Assembly: GCF_000169175.1 (NCBI RefSeq)
Contig: NZ_AAWS01000068.1
Coordinates: forward strand, 1 to 41,579
Origin: Microscilla marina ATCC 23134
Lineage (GTDB): Bacteria; Bacteroidota; Bacteroidia; Cytophagales; Microscillaceae
Length of the DNA: 41,579 bases
Direction of reading: 5' to 3'
Shown here: piece after piece, positions 15,903-23,691 of the stretch
Layout: each line of letters begins with the position of its first letter
Position numbering within the stretch: the stretch's first letter is position 1
Notes under the pieces: model-generated
What the model was told of the DNA's origin: nothing
Database searches by the model: none
Seen by the model: only the letters and a program-made list of their open reading frames with translations
Made by a program: the position numbers and the translations under genes

Positions 15903-17180
15903 TTAGAGCACTGGCTCAGTACCGTATTCCTTGCGGAACAGCTCTTTGTAAAGCACCGGGTTTTCGTTTTTGATCAGCATCAGTTTTTCCGGAAACTTGT
16001 TGGACAGTTCGCTAAAGCTTAACTCCTCAAAACCAGCACTTGCCCCGGCTTCGTTGCTGGTACCCATGGCCTTGATCTTACTGACCAGGTTGGGGTGGGT
16101 AGGCATATCGGCAAGCGTATCGCGCACCATGTCATAGTTGTCATAGGCGTGGTTAAGCCATTTTTCCTTTTTTACCGGAGCAATTTTCCCTTCTTTGATG
16201 GCATTCTCTACCAAGGCAATGGCTTCGTGTTTTTTCATTTCGGCTACCTCGTCGTGTAACCTTTTCTTTTCGTTTTCCAGGTTTTCGACATTGGTTTTGT
16301 AGCTTTCAATTTTGAGGTCAAGCGATTTAAGGCGTTTGATCTCGTTGCGAAGTCCTTCGACATGGCCAAGAATGCCGTCGCGTCCGGCATCGGTGGGTAG
16401 CCCACAGGCATTGAGCACAGCGGTCAGGTCGCCTTTATAGCCCAGCACCTCATTACGAAGTTGTTCTGCCTGTTCAGATGTTAAACTCATAGGGTGATTT
16501 GTATTTGTAGGTTCAGGTAAAAATTTTATGGGGTATTGATTGAAAATATCAAAGAGGCTTGCCACATCGTTTTCGGCAGCAGCCACTGATGTAGCCATGC
16601 TTTTCTTTCTGGGGTGTTCAAACACTTCATCCACAAAGCCTTGTCGTTTTGCCTCAGCTGCACTCAGCCAGGTCGTTTGGTTCATCATGGCTGATAGCGT
16701 ATCCACCTTTTGTCCGGTGCGGGTAGCAAGCAAAGTGAGCAACATTTCTTTGACCTGCATCAAGGTTTCGTGTTGCCCTGCCTCGTTGGGGTTAGTGCTG
16801 TTTTTGCCCCCAATAAAAGGGTTGTGGAGCATCAATTTGGCAAAATTGCACATGCCTACTTTTTTGCCGCATACCGCAATCAGCCCCGCAATGCTCAGGG
16901 CAAGCCCGTCTACATAAGTATCAATGCGCACCCCAGGCGTACTTTGGTTGATGTTGAGAATTGCAGCGCAAATAGACAAGCCATCAGTAATTTTGCCGCC
17001 GGGCGAGTTGATGCGTACATTGAGGCGGCGGTACCTTCGGGCAAGCGAGTACAGTTCTTTTGCAAACCGTTGCTCGGAGATACCCTTACCTTCTTCATTT
17101 ACCCCGATTTTGTCATAGAGTAAAATATGGGCAACCTCTCCTGCGGCGTTCCGAATGTCAAAATATTTGTATTCTTCCAT
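15903..17180 (-). CDS. Prohead protease (ClpP/S14-like) with C-terminal scaffold domain
   Basis: A 425-residue fusion of head maturation protease and scaffold. Residues ~15-190 form a ClpP-like serine protease: RINSPGGKITDG (57-67) is the substrate groove, Ser96 lies in DGLALSIAG and His119 in LMLHNPF, matching the nucleophile and general base of the family. After a linker, residues ~231-425 form a coiled-coil scaffold (KRLKSLDLKIESYK, ENEKKRLHDEVAEM) ending TEPVL. An in-frame ATG at 16490 (M231, MSLTSEQAEQ) could start a separate scaffold, as Mu gpZ is made within gpI. The protease processes scaffold and capsid proteins during head assembly. It follows the 92-aa gene by 10 nt and precedes the capsid gene. 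Confidence 0.85.
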   Translation of the reverse strand: MEEYKYFDIRNAAGEVAHILLYDKIGVNEEGKGISEQRFAKELYSLARRYRRLNVRINSPGGKITDGLSICAAILNINQSTPGVRIDTYVDGLALSIAGLIAVCGKKVGMCNFAKLMLHNPFIGGKNSTNPNEAGQHETLMQVKEMLLTLLATRTGQKVDTLSAMMNQTTWLSAAEAKRQGFVDEVFEHPRKKSMATSVAAAENDVASLFDIFNQYPIKFLPEPTNTNHPMSLTSEQAEQLRNEVLGYKGDLTAVLNACGLPTDAGRDGILGHVEGLRNEIKRLKSLDLKIESYKTNVENLENEKKRLHDEVAEMKKHEAIALVENAIKEGKIAPVKKEKWLNHAYDNYDMVRDTLADMPTHPNLVSKIKAMGTSNEAGASAGFEELSFSELSNKFPEKLMLIKNENPVLYKELFRKEYGTEPVL

Positions 17181-17190
17181 GCAGTTTCGC

Positions 17191-17469
17191 CTAGCTCAGT
17201 GCCGTGGCCGTATCGGTGTCAATGTTGTATGTAATCGGTTTCCAGGGGGCATCCCCATCTTCCTGGGCGGCAAGCGCGGCAAACTGTGAAGTGCTCACCG
17301 CAGCGAGTTGCACTGCCCCACCTGTGGCATCGGTCACCGTGGCAAGCAGCCCCGGTGCGAGTGTGCGCACATCAGGATTGCTGCCCGTGGTGTTGGTCCC
17401 ATTTTTCAAGTCCAGTATTTCGGCGCGACTGCCTGCCACGTGGCAATCGCCTGTGTATCTTAAAGCCAT
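17191..17469 (-). CDS. Small phage protein, possible head decoration protein
   Basis: A 92-residue protein ending 10 nt before the protease gene. It is Ala/Thr/Gly-rich and beta-prone (LAPGLLATVTDATGGAVQ), with a possible C-terminal extension ending TDTATALS. Small beta-rich proteins next to the protease or capsid in phage operons are often decoration proteins that trimerise on the head surface; that role is suggested by size, composition and position only. It is the first gene of the second structural segment, so transcription of the capsid-tail half probably starts in the 522-nt spacer upstream. Confidence 0.5.
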   Translation of the reverse strand: MALRYTGDCHVAGSRAEILDLKNGTNTTGSNPDVRTLAPGLLATVTDATGGAVQLAAVSTSQFAALAAQEDGDAPWKPITYNIDTDTATALS

Positions 17470-17600
17470 CAGTTTTCTTTGTTTGGTTTGGGCAGCTATT
17501 AAGCAAGGAATGAGCAGGGTAAAAAGAGGGGTTTTATGGGAGTGTAGGTTTGCTGGTATACGAGTGTAATAATAAGCTATTTTATAGATCGAGAGCAGCT

Positions 17601-17646
17601 AAAAACAACAAGCTGGCAGAGCGATTAACTCCATCAGCTTGTTGTT
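17601..17646 (-). terminator. Long-stem hairpin, likely terminator for leftward transcripts
   Basis: Arms 17604-17615 and 17635-17646 pair perfectly over 12 bp (AACAACAAGCTG with CAGCTTGTTGTT) with a 19-nt loop. On the minus strand the stem runs into a short U tract (GTTGTTTTT). It would stop minus-strand readthrough from the accessory block before the capsid operon. It could equally be a regulatory stem-loop. Confidence 0.5.
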
Positions 17647-17938
17647 GGTTTTCAAATTTAAAGCCCCAGTAGCGTACATTGGCATTCTACCATTCTTCGT
17701 TGATTTTAACATCATATAAGCTGTCTTTGCCAAAATCACACTTACCATAATGCAATAGAATAGCAATGCTATAGGCAAATGATAACAAATGGTAAAAACA
17801 GTGGAGGTTTTTTGGGGTGAATCAGGATATATTGGGGTAGTTTGGTTTATTTGGAGAGCGTAATGTGCGTTTTGTAAGAAACCTTATTTGCTTCGCTGTC
17901 AGGTAATTAAGTCCTGGGTAGTGGAGGCATGTTTGTCG

Positions 17939-17955
17939 TACTTTGATTCAAAGTA
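17939..17955. promoter_or_regulatory. Perfect palindrome TACTTTGATTCAAAGTA, candidate operator
   Basis: A 17-nt perfect dyad (8-bp arms around one T) lies 36 nt upstream of the ATG of the 82-aa gene. Its left half, TACTTTG, is one base short of the -7 consensus TAnnTTTG, so a bound dimer would cover the promoter. No repressor gene is adjacent. Confidence 0.4.
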
Positions 17956-17991
17956 AAACACAGTTGAACTATTACCAAATACAATAATAAT

Positions 17992-18240
17992 ATGAATAAT
18001 AAAGATCAAATGAATGCCCAGGCAGCATTGTATACCCTGCTTACTGTACGCAGTGAAGAACTCTGCAAAGAACGGTTGCTTGCCGAAAGAGCCCTGGAAC
18101 AGGCTAAAGATTCCCGGTCTTTGGTAGAGGTAGTTTTTTATGAAAAAGAGCTCGAAATTATTGATAGACTAGACGGAGAACTCAGCCTCTTGATGGAACA
18201 AACCGAGCAGCTTGCGGAGGCAAATCGTGAGGCAGGCTAA
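17992..18240 (+). CDS. Small coiled-coil protein of unknown function
   Basis: An 82-residue, Glu/Leu-rich, fully helical protein with strong heptads (EELCKERLLAERALEQAKDS, then LSLLMEQTEQLAEANREAG). No family is recognised. ATG start at 17992 follows an A/T-rich leader with a perfect palindrome at its promoter region. It is on the plus strand, opposite to all structural genes, within the accessory block. A regulator, an antidefence peptide or an adaptor are all possible; nothing in the sequence decides between them. Confidence 0.55.
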   Translation: MNNKDQMNAQAALYTLLTVRSEELCKERLLAERALEQAKDSRSLVEVVFYEKELEIIDRLDGELSLLMEQTEQLAEANREAG

Positions 18241-18330
18241 GCAAAAGAATGTCCCGTCAATTTTAGATGAAGTCAGTGGAGCACTCTTTTAGGTGGATTC
18301 AACCAAAAAAATAAAAGATAGAATTAATAA

Positions 18331-18631
18331 AACGAACGACTATTATTCATATACCTGCATAAGCCAGCAACGTCTTGCCCACCTAAAGGTCAAGACTGGA
18401 TTAACTACTACGATCTCGACAAAGGAGAGTGGCGCAAACTATACATCGTCCGTTTAAACGAATTGAATATTTTATTTGAGCCCGGTAAATGAGGAGTTTG
18501 AATACCACACCCTGCGCTTCAAAAAACTGAGTTATGAGGCAGTGAAACAACAAGCCATTGTTTACTTCGACCAACATAAAATACTTACTACCCTGCACCT
18601 AAAAAAGGTATTACGTGAAGCAAGTTATTGA
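18331..18631 (+). pseudogene. Frameshifted remnant of an unidentified gene
   Basis: Two adjacent plus-strand frames look like one broken protein. The first encodes GQDWINYYDLDKGEWRKLY, then IVRLNELNILFEPGK and stops at 18490-18492. The second, shifted, continues NEEFEYHTLRFKKLSYEAVK and ends LHLKKVLREASY at 18629-18631. Codon use and amino-acid composition are natural across the junction, and neither half has a good start. I do not recognise the family. A single indel near 18485 would restore the frame. The other ~190 nt up to the next gene at 18829 show nothing. Confidence 0.4.
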
Positions 18632-18828
18632 GCAACTAAGGATTCTACCAATGAACAGCCATGCTTAACTTATTATTCCCAAATAGGGAGTTTTTCTCTA
18701 AATGGTTATTTAACGCTTGTTCTTGTTAATTTAAATGATTAATAATCAATTGCTTAATCTCTTTGTTTGGTTTTTGCCAACTATCAAACTAAATACTTAA
18801 TACAAAATTTCACGATTAATCATTAACA

Positions 18829-19260
18829 ATGAGCACTACAACAAACACTAAAATTACCGATATTTATAGAAGCAACTACATCAGCGCTGATTTAATGGCT
18901 TCAGAAGGAATTTTCATTATTAAAAGCAAAGGACATTGTCCAAGAAAAGATTTCAAAGGTTTACTTCAGGAAGTTGGTCAACATGCCAAAAAATACCAAG
19001 TGGGTAAATGGTTTTTAGACTTACAAAATTTTTCAGCAAGCCCCGAAGACATTGATTGGGTGGTGGATGAATGGATTCCTAAAATTACCAAAACCATAGG
19101 CTGCAAACACTACATTGCCTTTACTTTTCCTGAAAACGTAATTTATCAATTTGGATTCTCACGCCGTTTGAATAAACTGTTCCCAAGTGGTTGCTTGCAT
19201 ATCATGCCTATTGCTGCCAAAGCTCATGCGGTGAAGTGGCTTCAGGAATGCGATCAATAG
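18829..19260 (+). CDS. SpoIIAA-like (STAS-fold) protein
   Basis: A 143-residue protein resembling the SpoIIAA-like family common in Cytophagales. Marks of the family are GKWFLDLQNFSASPEDIDWV (the conserved W-x-x-D-x-R/Q strand then an S-x-E-D-x-x-W helix), WIPKI, and a second strand with IAFTFPENVIYQFGF. These proteins share the STAS/SEC14-type fold; functions are poorly known and probably involve ligand or protein binding. The gene has its own start and seems intact; no terminator or operon partner is apparent. Host-like cargo inside the prophage accessory block is the likeliest explanation. Confidence 0.55.
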   Translation: MSTTTNTKITDIYRSNYISADLMASEGIFIIKSKGHCPRKDFKGLLQEVGQHAKKYQVGKWFLDLQNFSASPEDIDWVVDEWIPKITKTIGCKHYIAFTFPENVIYQFGFSRRLNKLFPSGCLHIMPIAAKAHAVKWLQECDQ

Positions 19261-19984
19261 TGTAGTATATATTGCCTGATTTGTAGTGCAATCATATACA
19301 ATCCAAGGGGCTCTTAACTTTTGACAAATAGTGTCAACGTTAGATAATTTGACACACATCTCCCAAGCGGGATTTTTTCTAACTTTTACCTTTAAAAAAT
19401 AACAAATTGAATAATATTTAATTAGCTTTAACACTGATCGCTTATTTAATCGATAAACAGGCAGAATTTGTTGTTTTCGCCCTACCCTGAGGGTCATTGG
19501 ACTCAGATGCGAGTCAATTCGAACAAGAAAGCTTCCAGGTAGCCATACTTTCAATACCTACCTCTACTTAGTCAGATGTTATTCCCCCGAAAGAACTCTC
19601 CCCAACACTACTACAGCACCTTGATCAGAAAGATAGTTTTACTTCAACAACAAAACAAAAGAAACTTTACCGTTGAAGCCACCTACTGCCCTTGGTATAG
19701 CCCTGATAAGATTGACATCAACCTAGAGAATTTAATGATTTCAATTTTTATGGTTTGTTTAAAGGATATTTTGTGATGTTTTATTCAATCCCTTGGCAAC
19801 AGTTAATTTTAAAAAGTTTTTACTTGGTTGAAATGTTAAAAAAAACAGCAAAGATATTTTAAATTACCAAAAAGAAACATACCTTTGCAATGCATAGCTG
19901 GTTAAAGGATCTTGGAGGATAGGTAGATGCTAATCTACTTTCCTTCAAGTTTTTTTTACTTTAGAGAGGGACAACTGGTGGTGT
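19261..19984. other. 724-nt gap, no convincing gene
   Basis: Several short open frames exist on both strands, none with family-like features. Structures seen: an inverted repeat GTGTCAA/TTGACAC near 19331-19354, an inverted pair GACTC/GAGTC near 19500, and a -7-like box followed by a hairpin and T-run (19880-19960). The sequence is A/T-rich. Confidence 0.4.
19880..19960 (+). ncRNA. Possible small transcript: TAnnTTTG box, then hairpin and T8
   Basis: TACCTTTG (19880-19887) matches the -7 consensus. About 45 nt later GTAGATGCTAATCTAC forms a 6-bp stem, followed by TTTCC and a run of eight T (about 19952-19959). A transcript of about 65 nt would have no coding capacity. No proper -33 TTG is in place, so this is weak; the hairpin could just be a stray terminator. 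Confidence 0.2.
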
Positions 19985-20695
19985 TTACTCCTTCTCTACC
20001 ACCTTCACTTTATACTTCCCCGCGAGTACATCGGTCAAAAAGACTTCAAACATATCTGCATTCCAACCTATTTTAAGTATTACTCCATCGCCATCACCAC
20101 GGCTTACTATCTGAAAGTAAAGCAATCGAAGCTGAGATAAAAACACCTGGGCAGTGGCGGCGGCTGAGTTCGGGAAAACTGTGTTGAGCTTGCCTTGCAC
20201 AGGTATTTTCGCTTTGGTTTCGTAATAAGCAAACAAAATGTCCAGCGATAGATCCAATGCTTCTATGATCTCCGGGTTTGCCTTTCCCCTGGCAGTGAGT
20301 TCTTCTTTGAGTTTGGCTGCCATAAAAGCAAAGAACTGTTCCAGGTCATAAGAGAGTGCCACCCCCACTTTATCTGCTGATTCCTTCAGAAATTGGATGC
20401 CACCTACGGCATATTTGCCCTCGATGAACACCGTTTTGGTGTCGCCCAAGGGCAATATTTGCCTGGTCTCTACACGGGCAAAAGTATCGGGTAGCACCTC
20501 CCGTAGTTTTTGGGTGAGCTTGTTTGCCACAAAACGAGGCAATACCATTTTTTCAGGGCTAAGTTTTTCATCCGGGGTTTTGCTTACCCGAATAATTTTG
20601 TGGCAACCTACTACCAGACAGGTTCCTACTATTAATACGCCCAATAGAAGCACTAGCCTTTTGTGTTTGGTTTTAATTTTTGTCTCAATGTTCAT
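19985..20695 (-). CDS. Lipoprotein, third gene of putative lysis-type cassette
   Basis: A 236-residue protein with a basic N-terminus (KIKTKHKR), a hydrophobic segment (LVLLLGVLIVGTCLVV) and a lipobox-like LVVGC with Cys31, so probably an outer- or inner-membrane lipoprotein. The rest is helical and soluble (KESADKVGVALSYDLEQFFA, AAKLKEELTARG). No family is recognised. It follows the two-TM holin-like gene by 33 nt on the same strand. In phage lysis cassettes a lipoprotein after the holin is often the outer spanin, but at ~205 mature residues this is much longer than usual spanins. A role in lysis or superinfection exclusion is inference. Confidence 0.55.
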   Translation of the reverse strand: MNIETKIKTKHKRLVLLLGVLIVGTCLVVGCHKIIRVSKTPDEKLSPEKMVLPRFVANKLTQKLREVLPDTFARVETRQILPLGDTKTVFIEGKYAVGGIQFLKESADKVGVALSYDLEQFFAFMAAKLKEELTARGKANPEIIEALDLSLDILFAYYETKAKIPVQGKLNTVFPNSAAATAQVFLSQLRLLYFQIVSRGDGDGVILKIGWNADMFEVFLTDVLAGKYKVKVVEKE

Positions 20696-20728
20696 AGTAT
20701 TTGTTTAAATTATAATTGATATGAAGTG

Positions 20729-20977
20729 TTATTCGTTGGTAGAGTTCATTCTTCTTGTAAAGAAATAGGTAGCAAGCATGGTCATCAAGGTGTTGATGGT
20801 TCCTACAATGCCTCCAATAGTGGGGTTATCTTTAGCGTTGAGTGAAGCAGGGTTGACTATGACCGTGATGGTGATGGCACAAAATGACACAATGATGGCG
20901 CACCCTACGAGAAAGGGTAAGAAGCTGAAGAACTTATCGCCTATAGCACGAGTAGTTTTTTTTATAAGGTTAGTCAT
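20729..20977 (-). CDS. Small two-TM membrane protein, holin-like
   Basis: An 82-residue protein with two membrane segments, about 16-42 (FFSFLPFLVGCAIIVSFCAI) and 53-73 (IGGIVGTINTLMTMLATYFF), a short polar link (NPASLNAKDNP), a basic N-terminus, and a basic/polar C-terminal tail (TRRMNSTNE). This is the class II holin layout. Its ATG overlaps the end of the upstream gene by 8 nt, implying translational coupling. Holins permeabilise the inner membrane to trigger lysis. No endolysin gene is in the window, so either the cassette is incomplete or the protein does something else. Confidence 0.5.
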   Translation of the reverse strand: MTNLIKKTTRAIGDKFFSFLPFLVGCAIIVSFCAITITVIVNPASLNAKDNPTIGGIVGTINTLMTMLATYFFTRRMNSTNE

Positions 20978-21593
20978 TGGTGTAACTTTTATACTTCAAA
21001 CCTTTAAACTTGCCATTAGCAGCATTGAATAGCGGAATAGCATTGTTTTTATAAATCTCAATAAAATCTGCCACAATACTCAATGCATTGTATGCCCTGA
21101 GTTTTTTATGTTTTTTTGTAGCTGAAGATAGTTCGTTGCTGATAGTTTTGACTGCCATAAGGGCAGTGCCTGAAACAATCAGGTCATAATAAGCAACTAG
21201 CCTGAGGTCAATGCCACTATGTTTTACCTTGTAATGATACCGTTCAAAGAACAACCTACGCAAGTGGTTATAAAACTTTAAAAACTCAGCATTGCTTTTG
21301 TCTTCCAGTTCCTCACCAAAAGGAATAACATTGTTTATAATGGTCTCGGTAAGAGCGCTAAATAAACACTCTGTGTAGACCTTAATGACTTGCTTATAAA
21401 ACTCATTTGCTGCTTTGCGTTGCTGTACATACATGTCTATATCAAACAAGAGCTGAATGACTGGATGCTCGGTGAGATTGATTTGTTTTACCTTACGCTT
21501 ATCTCTCCATTGGATAAACTTCTTTCTAAAAAAATCACCTGCCACGAATGTACTGATGATAACAGATACTCCATACTTGGCAATAAGCTCCAT
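20970..21593 (-). CDS. Membrane-anchored protein of unknown function
   Basis: A 207-residue protein with one N-terminal membrane segment (YGVSVIISTFVAGDFF, residues 6-22) followed by a basic patch (RKKFIQWRDKRKVKQ) and a long helical cytoplasmic domain (YVQQRKAANEFYKQVIK and others), ending YTND. No family is recognised. I chose the ATG at 21593 because AAAGAGG lies at proper Shine-Dalgarno distance, rare in this window; an upstream TTG at 21632 is less likely. It heads the three-gene minus-strand cassette and is divergent from the 160-aa gene at 21769. Confidence 0.6.
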   Translation of the reverse strand: MELIAKYGVSVIISTFVAGDFFRKKFIQWRDKRKVKQINLTEHPVIQLLFDIDMYVQQRKAANEFYKQVIKVYTECLFSALTETIINNVIPFGEELEDKSNAEFLKFYNHLRRLFFERYHYKVKHSGIDLRLVAYYDLIVSGTALMAVKTISNELSSATKKHKKLRAYNALSIVADFIEIYKNNAIPLFNAANGKFKGLKYKSYTND

Positions 21594-21768
21594 AGCGCCA
21601 ACCTCTTTTGTTTTAATAAATGAACAAATCAAAAATGTAGTATTACCTCCTAGTTTGGCAAACTGTGTATATCAAATGGTGATATTATGAGCATAGGTAG
21701 GTACTATGTTAGCATTCAATGTTTTTTTGTAAATTAGAGGTAGAAACACAAAATACTATGAACAAATA

Positions 21769-22251
21769 ATGAATAAGATGATAAAAGTGGATCAAGTAAC
21801 ACTTACAGAGTTAGAGCGGGTTATTGAAAGAGTTAACGACTCTCTTACTGAAACCCCTACTGAGCGAAGGCAAAACGACTTATTGCGTAATTTCAAATAC
21901 TTGCAGCGGATTAGGTATGGTTCTATGGCAATCATGAGTCAGGTATTAGCTTATAAGTATTATTACCGCCCTCGTTCAGTACACACTATAATTAATAGAG
22001 GACTTGATAAAATAGCTAATCCTGCATTTGTAGAGACAAAAATAAGTGTCAGTGAGCTTTTTACTATTAGGGAACACATAAAGTCATCGCCTTACTGGAT
22101 GGATGGTAAGCGGCGTCATCAAGATGTTCAGGCTGCTTTTATAAAGTGGCAAAGCTTAGGAGAAGTTAGCTTTGTATGTAGCTTGCTAGGTTACATATAT
22201 TACCTGCGCCCAAATACCGTAAGGTTGATTTTAAAGAGTAGCCAATTATGA
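21769..22251 (+). CDS. Internally duplicated 160-aa protein, unknown function
   Basis: A soluble protein with two related halves. Residues ~10-80: TELERVIERVNDSL, then RRQNDLLRNFKYLQ and YYYRPRSVHTIINR. Residues ~88-158: SELFTIREHIKSSP, then KRRHQDVQAAFIKW and YYLRPNTVRLILKS. The shared core is an alpha-helical unit with a Tyr-Tyr-x-RP-x(2)-V-x-x-I motif, which could be an HTH-like domain with the second helix ending at RP. No known family is recognised. The gene is followed by a 52-aa gene that overlaps it by ATGA, so the two are co-translated. Divergent from the membrane cassette; a regulatory role is a reasonable guess. Confidence 0.6.
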   Translation: MNKMIKVDQVTLTELERVIERVNDSLTETPTERRQNDLLRNFKYLQRIRYGSMAIMSQVLAYKYYYRPRSVHTIINRGLDKIANPAFVETKISVSELFTIREHIKSSPYWMDGKRRHQDVQAAFIKWQSLGEVSFVCSLLGYIYYLRPNTVRLILKSSQL

Positions 22252-22406
22252 AAAAAACAATGCATAATCCTGCCCCCATCAAAATCCCACTTGCCTGCAA
22301 AATATGGGGGCACAAATGGCAAGGCGACAGCCTCAAAAGGCGTTGTACCCGCTGTGGCAAAACCCAGGTATCGAGGTATTCGGTGGAGGGGTGGGTAGAT
22401 GTTTGA
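22248..22406 (+). CDS. Small zinc-ribbon protein (DUF1660-like)
   Basis: A 52-residue protein whose ATG overlaps the TGA of the preceding gene (ATGA), which decides the start. It has the pattern C-x(2)-x-GHKW then RRCTRCGKTQ: ACKIWGHKWQGDSLKRRCTR around 16-35. Short phage and prophage proteins of the DUF1660 group have the same C-x(2,3)-GHK/W ... C-x-x-CG layout and probably bind one zinc. Function unknown. The tight coupling with the 160-aa gene suggests they act together. Confidence 0.65.
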   Translation: MKKTMHNPAPIKIPLACKIWGHKWQGDSLKRRCTRCGKTQVSRYSVEGWVDV

Positions 22407-22506
22407 GGATTTTGGCAACTACATAAAGAAGCGCTTCAATAGACACTGAAACGCTTCTTTATTCAATGGGCTAATAAACTTGTAAGGTCTGGATACTTAA
22501 AGTTGC

Positions 22507-23299
22507 TTAATTACCTGTAATTTTAAAGTTAATGGGAATCATTTTTCTTGTCCTCGCTGTTACTCCTCTTTGCCTGGCAGGAATCCACTTAGGTCCTTCC
22601 TTGATTAAACGAATGGCTTCTTTGTCACACCCTGAGCCAATGCCTTTAAAAACTTGAAAGTTAGACAAACTACCGTCTTTCTCTACATAAAACTGTATGT
22701 AAACACGTCCTTCTACTCCCAGTCTACGAGCTTCGTCAGGATAGCGTAGATTTTTCTTAAGATAATCATATAAAGTATTTTTTGAATCTTATTTTGGGCT
22801 TTGCTATATGATCACTAATAAGAATAGCTGTTGATACTTCTTTGGTGTCATTTCATGAAGTGTCTATCATAAATAATCTACGGTTTAGCCACACGTTTGC
22901 TTTACCATCTTTAAAGTTCGATGCATTACTGTATTTGAAGGGTAAAACCGTTTTTCCTTGTGAATTGATATAACCATAAAGCTCTGATTTTTTTGCTAAA
23001 ATCAATTGACTATCAGGGTTAGGGACTGATATCATTTGATATGTAAAACCTGTAATGCCGTTACCATCAGTAGTATATAATGCATATTTCTTGTCTTTTA
23101 TAACAATCAATCTTTTACTGTTTTTCAGAGAGGCTACTCTGATATAGTCATATTTGGCAGGTATTTTTACTTTACCATTTTTATCTTTATACCCCCACTT
23201 GCCCTGTGCATTTTGAAACGTTGTAGCCTTTTGAGCTAAAGAGGTGTGATCAAGGGTACATAAAAAACAAAGTAAAATAATAAAAAAATGTGTTCTCAT
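22507..23299 (-). pseudogene. WG-repeat/TonB C-terminal-domain protein, broken by TGA and a frameshift
   Basis: The 5' part (23299-22853) is a clean 148-residue frame with a signal peptide ending SLAQ and WG repeats (GKWGYKDKNGKVKIPAKYD, LYGYINSQGKTVLPFKY), ending FMIDTS then TGA. Reading on past the stop gives NDTKEVSTAILISDHIAKPK; one base later a second frame opens (DSKNTLYDYLKKNLRYPDEA) and encodes a full TonB C-terminal domain (GVEGRVYIQFYVEKDGSL, FKGIGSGCDKEAIRL, MIPINFKITGN) to the stop at 22507. So a GGA-to-TGA change (DTSGN is common in WG repeats) plus one extra A near 22790 explain everything. WG-TonB fusions occur in Cytophagales as envelope proteins. The short product may still be made and exported. 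Confidence 0.75.
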
Positions 23300-23502
23300 T
23301 GTTTGATAGTTTTGGTGAATACTGCTTACACTAGTCAGAAACTTATTTTAACTATAAATATTTATTGGAATCGGACAAAATCAAATGAATTCTATCTTTA
23401 ACTTTATTTGCTATTGTACTCTGACCTTTGTTGTTTTTTGTTGGGTTTTTATGCCAGAGGTGGTTAATAGGCAGTTATAACCACCCCTTTATTATACATT
23501 TC

Positions 23503-23691
23503 CTATTCTTGTTTTTTTGTAAGAATGATCTTTTCAGCAGAAAAAGGCTTGGAATATAGATTATCTATCCCATCAATCGTCAATGCTACTGGCAAATACC
23601 AACCTGAAAATACCCACAGAGGTGCGCTTTTGTAGTGCTTGGCTCTGTTAAATATCTTTTTGAAATTTTCTGGCAGGGATTGCTCACTCAT
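23503..23691 (-). CDS. Small protein of unknown function
   Basis: A 62-residue protein starting MSEQSLPENFKK at 23691. The ATG overlaps the TGA of the preceding short frame as ATGA, which favours this start over a longer in-frame extension. It has one moderately hydrophobic stretch (APLWVFSGWYLPVALTI) and no known motif. Nothing in the neighbourhood defines its function. Confidence 0.4.
   Translation of the reverse strand: MSEQSLPENFKKIFNRAKHYKSAPLWVFSGWYLPVALTIDGIDNLYSKPFSAEKIILTKKQE

Larger units (their letters stand above)
17470..17991. other. 522-nt spacer between capsid operon and accessory block
   Basis: No gene is seen. It contains a strong 12-bp hairpin (17604-17646) and a perfect 17-nt palindrome (17939-17955) described separately, and should carry the start of transcription for the minus-strand capsid-tail genes and for the plus-strand 82-aa gene. 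I did not find an exact TAnnTTTG in a convincing place for the minus strand. Confidence 0.4.

Noticed and set aside
19159-19554. Minus-strand 131-codon frame opposite the SpoIIAA-like gene
   Set aside because: Its 3' third is antisense to the SpoIIAA-like gene; no motif or sensible start was found.
19576-19776. Plus-strand 66-codon frame
   Set aside because: Contains no known motif, no operon partner and no clear ribosome binding site; too weak to annotate.
22785-22860. TGA recoding to an amino acid (suggested by in-frame TGA in the WG/TonB and YceI-like genes)
   Set aside because: TGA is used as a normal stop in other genes here (for example 22249-22251 and 22404-22406), and the WG/TonB gene also has a frameshift, so plain mutation explains it better.
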